Of a stretch of 64,000 nucleotides of DNA, positions 10,516 to 23,200 are shown piece after piece. Position 1 is the first letter of the stretch, and every line of letters starts with the position of its first letter. The position numbers and the translations under genes were made by a program. Location of the stretch: assembly GCA_935421135.1 (NCBI GenBank), contig OW285194.1, positions 16,329,376-16,393,375 of the forward strand, in the 5' to 3' direction. A model generated the notes under the pieces. The model was not told the DNA's origin and searched no databases. It was given only the letters and a program-made list of their open reading frames with translations. Source of the DNA: Bugulina stolonifera (Eukaryota > Bryozoa > Gymnolaemata > Cheilostomatida > Bugulidae).

Positions 10516-11223
10516 TTGAAAATCTTTGCTTGAAATAATATCGCACTAGTAATAACTCTTTTTATTTTTAGAATTGACATATTCATTCAAGGGTAACAAG
10601 CACTTCGTGATGCTACAGTTTTGGAACCTGCCTAACCATAGTCAAATTTGACGGATTCCCTCCGTTTTTATGTTGTGCCCTCATTGTATATTGCATGCAA
10701 TGTACTGCATTATAATATATTGTATAAGCAAGATGGCGGTGTTCACATTCAACCATGTTGATGCAGAATGTCGTTGTTTTTTCAGCTCCCAAATAAATAT
10801 AATTCATATCAACTTATTAAAGCATTGTTATTAAGACACAGATACATTTTATTGCAGGTCAAAACAGAAGTGGCTTTTGATTTAACAGCAAATAAATCAC
10901 ACCACTTTATAAACTGTGATCTAATCAACTAGCATAGTTTAAATGCAATAAAATGTAAAATTTAAACAAAAATGACCGTACTATTCTAATGTAAATGATG
11001 ATGAATGTTGTCTATAATCAATTATATTTAATATTCAACTGCTACCAAGAGACGCTAGTTGTCATAAATTCATTTAGGCTCAGCTGGTACATAATACCGT
11101 AGTCTTTTCTGTGATCGACATTAGCTGAGAAATAGACCAGCGGCAGCTAAATGATGCCAAATAATATCATTAAGATATATTTTTGTTTAGTATTTTATTG
11201 TTATTTATACTCACTTTTCGTAG

Positions 11224-14200
11224 GTGGTGGCAGGAAGAAAGCTAAGGTGTATCAGTTGACTAGCATAGATGCTGAGGGGCTTCTAGTCACAGATCTGTTC
11301 AAGAAGAAATGGAAAGTGGGAAAACCGGTTGGCTGCGGTGGATTTGGCCGTCTGTATCAGGTACATACGCTCTATTTCATCCTAGTCTCAGCTGCTATAT
11401 CAGCAACTAATGGCTTAATGCTACTAATGTAGTGTGACAGTCGATGTGTATTGTCCACTGTTAGAGGCAGACATGCACTCTGTGTACCTTGTGTTATGGA
11501 CCATGTGCATGTATTTATGGCAGGCCACTGATGTATCTAATGGCACAGGCTCCTCTTATGTTATTAAAATCGAACCTGCTGATAATGGGCCTCTCTTCTC
11601 GGAACTCAAGTACTACCAGAGAAAGGCGAAAGAAGCTATGGGTATGTCTGTTCATACTTGTCCCTGGCCCACCATGTTCCTATTCTTCCTTGTCCCTGCT
11701 CCACCTGGTCAACCCCAATCCTCATCCCTGTTCCACTTTGACTCCACTAAAACTTTTCTCTGCTTCGCCTTGTCCCAGCTCCAACTTGTTCCTACTTGGC
11801 ATTGCGCTTATTCAACCTTGTTCCTGCCTCACTTTATCTCTGCTCCACTTTATTCCTGTTTCACTTTATCCCTTGTCCTTGCTTCACCTAGTCCCTGCTC
11901 TCACTTGTTCCTACTCGACCTTGCTATTGTTTTATCTTGTTCCTGCCACACCTTGTTCCTGCTCCACCCTGTCTCTGTATCAACATATGCCACAGTAATT
12001 ATTGTCTGTGTTAGGATTGTATTAGAGTGGAGATGGTAGGCAGGATTAGGGGATTATCATTCACTGTCTGATGGTATGCTCTACTATTTCTACATGCATC
12101 ATGTGTTCATGTAATTTATTACCACAGTCCAGGAATACATGAGTAAAAGGAAACTAAAGAGCCTGGGAATTCCCTGTTATATTTCCTCAGGGCAGCATGA
12201 GGTAGACAACTCCAAATTACGTTTCATGGTCATGCCTCTATACAAGACAGACTTACAGAAGCTGTTTGAGGAGTGCCAGAAGAAATTCCCTGTGAAGACT
12301 GTCCTGACCATAGCAGATCAGGTGGTGGGTTTACTCATAATATAATATATCAGGTGGTGGGTTCACTCATTATATGATATATCAGGTGGTGAGTTTACTC
12401 ATCATATAATATATCAGGTGGTGGGTTTACTCATAATATAATATATCAGGTGGTGGGTTTACTCATAATATAATATATCAGGTGGTGAGTTTACTCATAA
12501 TATAATATATCAGGTGGTGGGTTTACTCATCATATGGTATATCAGGTGGTGGGTTTACTCATAATATAATATATCAGGTGGTGGGTTCACTCATAATATA
12601 ATATATCAGGTGGTGGGTTTACTCATCATATAATATATCAGGTGGTGGGTTTACTCATCATATAATATATCAGGTGGTGGGTTTACTCATAATATAATAT
12701 ATCAGGTGGTGGGTTTACTCATAATATAATATATCAGGTGGTGGGTTTACTCATAATATAATATATCAGGTGGTGGGTTTACTCATAATATAATATATCA
12801 GGTGGTGGGTTTACTCATCATATAATATATCAGGTGGTGGGTTTACTCATAATATAATATATCAGGTGGTGGGTTTACTCATAATATAATATATCAGGTG
12901 GTGGGTTTACTCATAATATAATATATCAGGTGGTGGGTTCACTCATAATATAATATATCAGGTGGTGGGTTTACTCATCATATAATATATCAGGTGGTGG
13001 GTTTACTCATAATATAATATATCAGGTGGTGGGTTCACTCATCATATGATATATCAGGTGGTGGGTTTACTCATCATATAATATATCAGGTGGTGGGTTT
13101 ACTCATCATATAATATATCAGGTGGTGAGTTTACTCATAATATAATATATCAGGTGGTGGGTTCACTCATAATATAATATATCAGGTGGTGGGTTTACTC
13201 ATCATATGATATATCAGGTGGTGGGTTCACTCATAATATAATATATCAGGTGGTGGGTTTACTCATCATATAATATATCAGGTGGTGGGTTTACTCATAA
13301 TATAATATATCAGGTGGTGAGTTTACTCATGATATAATATATCAGGTGGTGGGTTCACTCATAATATAATATATCAGGTGGTGGGTTTACTCATCATATA
13401 ATATATCAGGTGGTGGGTTTACTCATAATATAATATATCAGGTGGTGGGTTTACTCATCATATAATATATCAGGTGGTGGGTTTACTCATCATATAATAT
13501 ATCAGGTGGTGGGTTTACTCATAATATAATATATCAGGTGGTGGGTTTACTCATAATATAATATATCAGGTGGTGGGTTTACTCATAATATAATATATCA
13601 GGTGGTGGGTTCACTCATAATATAATATATCAGGTGGTGGGTTTACTCATCATATGATATATCAGGTGGTGAGTTTACTCATCATATAATATATCAGGTG
13701 GTGAGTTTACTCATAATATAATATATCAGGTGGTGGGTTCACTCATAATATAATATATCAGGTGGTGGGTTTACTCATCATATAATATATCAGGTGGTGG
13801 GTTTACTCATCATATAATATATCAGGTGGTGGGTTTACTCATAATATAATATATCAGGTGGTGGGTTTACTCATCATATAATATATCAGGTGGTGGGTTT
13901 ACTCATCATATAATATATCAGGTGGTGGGTTTACTCATAATATAATATATCAGGTGGTGGGTTTACTCATCATATAATATATCAGGTGGTGGGTTTACTC
14001 ATCATATGATATATCAGGTGGTGAGTTTACTCATCATATAATATATCAGGTGGTGGGTTTACTCATAATATAATATATCAGGTGGTGGGTTCACTCATAA
14101 TATAATATATCAGGTGGTGGGTTTACTCATCATATAATATATCAGGTGGTGGGTTCACTCATAATATAATATATCAGGTGGTGGGTTTACTCATCATATA

Positions 14201-17200
14201 ATATATCAGGTGGTGGGTTTACTCATAATATAATATATCAGGTGGTGGGTTTACTCATAATATAATATATCAGGTGGTGGGTTTACTCATCATATGATAT
14301 ATCAGGTGGTGAGTTTACTCATCATATAATATATCAGGTGGTGGGTTTACTCATAATATAATATATCAGGTGGTGGGTTTACTCATAATATAGTATATCA
14401 GGTGGTGGGTTCACTCATAATATAATATATCAGGTGGTGGGTTTACTCATCATATGATATATCAGGTGGTGGGTTCACTCATAATATAATATATCAGGTG
14501 GTGGGTTTACTCATCATATGATATATCAGGTGGTGGGTTCACTCATAATATAATATATATTGTATTGTGTATGATGGCACTGCACTATCTCTCCATACAG
14601 TTAGATGCCTTAGAGTACATACATTCTGATCCAGAAGGATACGTCCATGCTGATATTAAGGCATCAAATCTCTTACTCGGTCTCAAAGATTCCAACCAAG
14701 TCTATCTCGTGGACTATGGTCTAGCAATGAAATATGTGTAAGTTAGTAAGTAGTAGATTTAGTTGTAGTAGTGCAGATGTGATAATTATATTGGCATACA
14801 TGATTGTGTATGTCTCTGTTCTGCTATACATACTTGGGGTTGTTGGGAATACATCAGTTGATAAACAGTTGTACATTGATTTTTCTTTTACCTTCCTCCG
14901 ATTAATTGTTGCTATATATTGTACATTCAGGTATGATGGAAAGCACAAGGAGTATAAAGAAGACCCTAGAAAGGCTCATAACGGTACCATAGAGTTCACC
15001 AGCTTAGATGCTCACAGAGGTTGTGGTACGTCATCTCTCTACTGCACTGCAGTCAACTCTCTACTGCACTACAGTCAACTCTCTACTGCACTACAGTCAA
15101 CTCTCTACTGCACTACAGTCAACTCTCTACCGCACTACAGTCAACTCTCTACTGCACTACACTCATCTCTCTACTGTACTACAGTCATCTCTCTACTGTG
15201 CTGCAGTCAACTCTCTACTGTGCTACAGTCAACTCTCTACTGCACTACAGTCAACTCTCTACTGCACTACAGTCATCTCTCTACTGTACTACAGTCAACT
15301 CTCTACTGCACTACAGTCAACTCTCTACTGTGCTACAGTCAACTCTCTACTGCACTACAGTCAACTCTCTACTACACTACAGTCAACTCTCTACTGCACT
15401 ACAGTCAACTCTCTACCGCACTACAGTCAACTCTCTACTACACTACAGTCAGCTCTCTACTGCACTACAGTCATCTCTCTACTACACTACAGTCAACTCT
15501 CTACCGCACTACAGTCAACTCTCTACTACACTACAGTCAGCTCTCTACTGCACTACAGTCATCTCTCTACTGCACTACAGTCAACTCTCTACTGCACTAC
15601 AGTCAACTCTCTACTGCACTACAGTCATCTCTCTACTACACTACAGTCAACTCTCTACTACACTACAGTCAACCCTCTACCGCACTACAGTCAACTCTCT
15701 ACTACACTACAGTCAGCTCTCTACTGCACTACAGTCAACTCTCTACTGCACTACAGTCAACTCTCTACTGCACTACAGTCAACTCTCTACTGTACTACAG
15801 TCATCTCTCTACTACACTACAGTCATCTCTCTACTGCACTACAGTCATCTCTCTACTGCACTACAGTCATCTCTCTACTGCACTACAGTCATCTCTCTAC
15901 TACACTACAGTCAACTCTCTACTGTACTACAGTCAACTCTCTACTGCACTACAGTCAACTCTCTACTGTACTATAGTCAACTCTCTACTACACTACAGTC
16001 AACTCTCTACTGCACTATAGTCAACTCTCTACTGCACTACAGTCAACTCTCTACTGCACTACAGTCATCTCTCTACTGTGCTACAGTCAACTCTCTACTG
16101 TACTACAGTCAACTCTCTACGGCTATGATATAACAAAGTCCATTCAATTAGAGGTTTTGCAATCAAATGTGTGTACTGACTGTCACTTTGTCACACAGTG
16201 TCACATGCTTTCAATACTCTTTATGTTATACATTGTATATATACATGTACATTGCATACTCAGTATTCCAAGTGGAACAAATGAGGTGAGTACACAGTGC
16301 ATGCAATCTTACAGATTAGTATTGTCTAGCTATCCACTCAATATTATAGTAGCTAAGAAATTAGTGAATTACTAGAATGAAAAAAATCTCCTGGTGAGAT
16401 TCAGAACCCAAGACCCTACAATGATAGTCAAGCACTCTACCACTACACTATCAGGTCCACAGTGACTGTATGGGGGAAAACTAGCTATTAAAATGAGGGC
16501 ACACAGCGTATAACCACTAAAATTGAGTTGGGTACACACCTTATACTCACGTATAACCACACTTTGAACACTGCATGTACATGTATATATAATACATTAT
16601 GTTATTTCCAGACCCATCACGGAGGGGAGATCTTGAGATCTTAGGCTATTGCTGTGTACAATGGTTGTGTTCTCAGTTGCCATGGGAAACGTGCTTAAAT
16701 AAACCTGATGCTGTGAAAACCATGAAGGAAGAGTAAGTAGCAACGGCTGAATTACCTGTATATATTATTTTATTGTATTACCTGTATATATCATGTTATT
16801 GTATTATACAACATGTACTAGTATTATAATAAATAACAAAACAAGACGCATTTTTATAGTTTAATTTAATCCTAATATTTCTATGCTTATCCAAGCATCA
16901 TCATCAGATGATAAATTTATAATGAATGAACTATACATGTATAATATTACTAGTGTAAATAGACTGGAGCTACTGTATACGATATAGGGAGCTTGCGTAG
17001 CTCGCTAAATGTACATATACTCGTACATATAAAATAGGAGTTATTCCAATAGTAAGCTACTACATTCATGCAGTGACACCATATAGTCATATCATACATG
17101 CATCATCCCAATTTTGAGCTTATATATAATATGCAATGCTATGCTGTGCTATTCTCCATATACATACAGTTGTCTCTCTCTCCCAGTCTCTATACTCTGC

Positions 17201-20200
17201 ATGATCTGTATGTAAAGAACACTGAGGGAGTTTATACTGTGTCTGTTACTACAGGTTCATGAGTCACCTACCAGAGTCGATGAGACAATTGTCTAAAGGT
17301 GAGTTTGTATGGAATACTCTCCCAGTATTACATCATCTTTCTGATCTCTCCTACGTTATCTTGGTTAGCAATCTGTAGTAAACACAGCAATCGAGTATTG
17401 AACAAAACTTGCTGTTTGATTGACTAGCCGTGTCTCTTCTGATGTAGCTGTATTTAGGTATGCATGTATATAGCACTATGTAATTATGGTACAGCGCATT
17501 GTCAGATGTCTATGATTTACCTGCATTATGTCATGCTGTAATTACATAGATATACCCAAGTGTCTTATAGACTACATGACGTACGTCAGACAGTTAGACT
17601 ATGACTCAGAGCCAGACTACAAGTTTCTTCACAAATGTTTCAAAGACGGTTTGAAGAAAGAAAAACTGTCAGCAGACGGCAGACTAGAGTTTCCTGTACT
17701 GAGCAAGGTAGGCTGGTGTAATGAGTTGTACTTGCTCCTTGTGTCCATCCAACCGTTACTCATAGTCACACAGTTTGTTGCAGCTAGAGCATTGGCTGCT
17801 AAACATATTCGGGTTATATATGGTAACTAGACTATTCAAGTGGCCGGTCGACTAGCTCAAAATTTAGAATTTATTAACCCCGCTCCGTTAAATAGACCAA
17901 CAATCATCTTGGTCATGGCCCAGATGACTAAAGGAGCCGTTTGAACCCTGCAAGGGTTTCCGTCTACCTGAACAGAGCTAGTGGCCTCTCTTTAGCAACG
18001 ACCTCTCCTGTAGCAACGACCTCTCTTGTAGTAACGACCTCTCCTGTAGCAACAACCTCTCTTGTAGTAATGACCTCCTGCAGTAACGACCTCTCGTGTA
18101 GTGACGACCTTTCTTGTAGTAACAACTTCTCGTATAGCATCAGCAGCTGTGGATTTTTTCTCAGACCAACTGCTAGATAGACGGACCTGTAGACTTAAAA
18201 GTTGATATTTAATTTTATATAATATTATGAAGTAACTGTGTGGTGTGGAAAGAGTTATTACACCCTTGTTTAAAGTTGCTAACCTCATGGCATAATATTG
18301 GGAATATACAGTGTAGGTAAACCCAGCTTGGAAATTCCATCCAGGGCATACCATAGCAATTACTGGCAACTCATGATGAGCAATTGGAATTCCCAGCCTG
18401 TATTAGCTAGTAGATGCAACTCTAGTATACCTTTACATGCAACCATCTATGTAACTCTTGCTCTGTGTGACTTTCAGAGCCAGTCAGCATGCTGGGTGTG
18501 ACCTTAGAGTTTCTCTGGTCATGCTTGACACAATGATTGAAATCAACTACAAACCTAAATAATGTTTGATAATTAATTGCCCCAACCAGGCCCAGCTGCC
18601 CTAAATTATTTCAATAGCTTTATTCCTAGTGAAAACGGCGTACTATTGTAAATAAAAAATAAATTAGATAATAGGCCTACATGTATTTAGTTTAACTGCC
18701 AGGAACGAGGCACACCTACAATGTACTACTAGCTCATATAGCAGGTGATACTGTGTATGTACACCTACTACTAGCTCATATAGCAGGTGGTACTGTGTAT
18801 GTACACCTACTGATAGCTCATATAGCAGGTGATACTGTGTAACATGTACACCTACTACTAGCTCATATAGCAGGTGATACCGTGTATGTACACCTACTAC
18901 TATCTCATATAGCAGGTGATACTGTGTATGTACACCTACTGCTAGCTCATATAGCAGGTGATACTGTGTATGTGCACCTACTACTAGCTCATATAGCAGG
19001 TGATACCGTGTATGTACACCTACTACTATCTCATATAGCAGGTGATACTGTGTATGTGCACCTACTACTAGCTCATATAGCAGGTGATACCGTGTATGTA
19101 CACCTACTACTATCTCATATAGCAGGTGATACTGTGTATGTACACCTACTACTAGCTCATATAGCAGGTGATACTGTGTATGTACACCTACTACTATCTC
19201 ATAGCAGGTGATACCGTGTATGTACACCTACTGCTAGCTCATATAGCAGGTGATACTGTGTATGTGCACCTACTACTAGCTCATATAACAGGTGATACTT
19301 TGTATGTACACCTACTACTATCTCATAGCAGGTGATACCGTGTATGTACACCTACTGCTAGCTCATATAGCAGGTGATACTGTGTATGTGCACCTACTAC
19401 TAGCTCATATAACAGGTGATACTTTGTATGTACACCTACTACTATCTCATATAGCAGGTGATACTGTGTATGTACACCTACTACTATCTCATATAGCAGG
19501 TGATACTGTGTATGTACACCTACTGCTAGCTCATATAGCAGGTGATACCGTGTATGTACACCTACTACTATCTCATATAGCAGGTGATACCGTGTATGTA
19601 CACCTACTGCTAGCTCATATAACAGGTGATACCGTGTATGTACACCTACTACTAGCTCATATAGCAGGTGATACCGTGTATGTACACCTACTACTAGCTC
19701 ATATAGCAGGTGATACTGTGTATGTACACCTACTACTATCTCATAGCAGGTGATACCGTGTATGTACACCTACTGCTAGCTCATATAGCAGGTGATACCG
19801 TGTATGTACACCTACTGCTATCTCATATAACAGGTGATACCGTGTATGTACACCTACTGCTAGCTCATATAGCAGGTGATACTGTGTATGTGCACCTACT
19901 ACTATCTCATATAGCAGGTGATACTGTGTATGTACACCTACTACTAGCTCATATAGCAGGTGATACCGTGTATGTACACCTACTACTATCTCATATAGCA
20001 GGTGATACCGTGTATGTACACCTACTGCTAGCTCATATAGCAGGTGATACCGTGTATGTACACCTACTGCTAGCTCATATAACAGGTGATACCGTGTATG
20101 TACACCTACTACTAGCTCATATAGCAGGTGATACCGTGTAACATGTACACCTACTACTATCTCATATAGCAGGTGATACTGTGTATGTACACCTACTGCT

Positions 20201-23200
20201 AGCTCATATAGCAGGTGATACTGTGTATGTACACCTACTACTAGCTCATATAGCAGGTGATACCGTGTATGTACACCTACTACTATCTCATATAGCAGGT
20301 GATACCGTGTATGTACACCTACTGCTATCTCATATAACAGGTGATACCGTGTATGTACACCTACTGCTAGCTCATATAGCAGGTGATACTGTGTATGTGC
20401 ACCTACTACTATCTCATATAGCAGGTGATACTGTGTATGTACACCTACTACTAGCTCATATAGCAGGTGATACCGTGTATGTACACCTACTACTATCTCA
20501 TATAGCAGGTGATACCGTGTATGTACACCTACTGCTAGCTCATATAGCAGGTGATACTGTGTATGTACACCTACTACTAGCTCATATAGCAGGTGATACC
20601 GTGTAACATGTACACCTACTACTATCTCATATAGCAGGTGATACTGTGTATGTACACCTACTGCTAGCTCATATAGCAGGTGATACTGTGTATGTACACC
20701 TACTACTAGCTCATATAGCAGGTGATACCGTGTATGTACACCTACTACTATCTCATATAGCAGGTGATACCGTGTAACATGTACACCTACTACTATCTCA
20801 TATAGCAGGTGATACTGTGTATGTACACCTACTGCTAGCTCATATAGCAGGTGATACTGTGTATGTACACCTACTACTAGCTCATATAACAGGTGATAGA
20901 TACTGTAGGCAGCTGGTATCACAGGAGTTTATATTGATTGCATACCAGTTAGTCATCCAATTATTATGGAGACTTCCATCAACTGTTCATTGGTCAACAT
21001 AAAGCTGCCTAACAGTGGAACTGGTGGATTAAATAGTTATGTACATGTACATGTGTCTGTGTGTGTATTGAGGTGAACAATGTGTATTTATTATGTGCAT
21101 GTAGGCTGTATTTATATAAAACTTTAGTAGCATAATACATATTATATATATATATAATATACTCAATCTGCATACAGTGTACTGTAGAGTACAATAAGAG
21201 CATAAGCATAAGAGTGGAAAATGTAAGGCTCTGATTTATGAAGTTTGGTATCTAGGCCTGTTGAACAAGTGACCAAGTATAACAGGTGGCACTTTGTCAG
21301 ACTCATTTACACTTCATAAACATTTCCTTTGTCATTAAAATAATATAAAATGTTGTTAAATTCAAGCTATTCCGGACAAGTGGTAAAAGTATATTGACAT
21401 TGTAATTGGTGGAGCTTGATTTGACGATTTTTATAACAGCTAATCATCGTCCTCAGCGCATGGCAGACCCTCAATACACCTGGAGCAGAGATCAGCCCTG
21501 TGTCTCTTCCTCATATCTATGTGTCTCTCCTCATCTGGGTCTCTCTTCTCCAGAGGTTTGGTGTGGCCTGGTAACGTCATCACGTTACACTCCTTGCACG
21601 CTTGCTTCGATGTCGCCTGCAATAGATGACCTACAGTTTTTAGGCCTATAATACTTGTACATGTGGTATTATGTAAATACAATGGATTAACAGGTGCAAA
21701 AGTAAATATGTGTTACATCTTGTAATGGGCTACCTTTTATTCCTATTTGTGATCTCCTGCCATATGCACATGCTTTACCTAGATCGTACTTTACCTGCAT
21801 CATACACACTGACCTAACTTAAATATCACGTACTTTACCTACATCATACACACTGACCTACCTTAAATATCTTCTCCCCGTTTCTCTTTCCCTTATACAC
21901 ACACCAAGTGCGTGCACTCTCCCACTTCTTACTGCATTTGGGACACTGGAAGTACCCGTATCTTCTCTTCTCGTCTCCAACCTTTAAACGTTTCATTCCT
22001 CTGAGTAACTGAGTCACTGCTATCTCTGATAGGCCACCATACTTATACTCACACTCTGTATCACTGTTGTCTGAGGAAGCTGCGTAGTTTGGCCTTGACA
22101 CTCGCACTGGTGTACGATGTGCTGATGTACGATGTGCTGAAGTTCGATATGTTGAGAACATGTTTGTATTTTTGTGATTACACTCTCTACCTAACCAGCT
22201 GTTAGAATGAATGTCAGCTTTTATTTACATACATGAACAATTCTCAGCTCCTCCCCTTAGCCAACAAGTTGGGAATTCCTATTTGTCTTGGAATTGAGAC
22301 TTAGTAGTAGATTCTTCTAGAATACAGGACAAGCTGCCAATGATTAGGAAGAGATAATATGTCAATTAGTGTGAAGGTACTGCAGTACAGTAGCTGAACT
22401 TACGTTATAAGTGAAGAACTTGCCTTCCAGACAACACTGGTGACCCGCAGCTCTACAGACTAGCAAATATCTAATGGACTATCTAGTCACCATGTCACAG
22501 CTATTCTATAATCTATCTGTTTTTCATCAGATCTTCAGCCTGTTACCAAAAGCCCAAATGAACAACTCGCAGTTGAAAAGTGTGTGTATCACTGTGCTAC
22601 CTGTAAGTTTATTCCTATATGCTACAAGCAGTTGTCTCCCCTCAAACCTATGATATGAAATTGAAATGAAAAGATCAAAAGATTGCAGTCAACTGATGTC
22701 ATATAGCACAATATAGGAAAAGGCTTGAGGAGCATTTAAGTAGCTCTCGATGCTCCACCGATATCTTAGTGGCCTATCTCTATGAGGCCAATATCACTGC
22801 AAACTGCAATGCAGTATCCGGTGTTATAGCATCACCATAATTATAACCAAGATTTGATGTCATTATGAGGATAAATTTTAAAAATCCTTTATTAATTAAT
22901 GTTGATTAAAGTTTTATTTTAAACATACATGTACATGTAGATACATATTTTAAAATAAAATTAGTAGACATACAACGAAGTTTGAAGCCTAAAATGTGAA
23001 ATCCTATTGACTGATGGGCCATCGAGATGCCAAGAAAGTATCTTTCAAGTTACATTCTCGTAGGTGTCGGTGCATACGCAATGACTAGGCCGACGTACTG
23101 ATTTATACCAGATAACAAGAGCTCAAAAATGATCTGCAAAATATAGGTGTGTACAGGGATGGGTGTATTATGCACTCAGATAGATCCAGCTTTAGGTACT

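Noticed and set aside
11151..11223. ATG at 11151 as the VRK start
   Set aside because: It gives a hydrophobic start unlike any VRK, and a good acceptor (TTCGTAG) precedes 11224. An upstream first exon is more likely.
12322..14559. CRISPR-like array
   Set aside because: The units are directly adjacent with no unique spacers, in a eukaryotic intron. It is a minisatellite.
14734..16133. Three overlapping + strand frames of 322-428 codons
   Set aside because: They are created by the stop-free 22-bp intronic unit, whose length is not a multiple of 3. A short unit lacks stops on one strand fairly often by chance. They overlap VRK splice sites.
18664..20922. Long frames on both strands with [14 protein letters not shown] or [14 protein letters not shown] repeats
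   Set aside because: They come from the 42-bp minisatellite inside a kinase intron. Both strands are open at once and there is no codon bias or domain.
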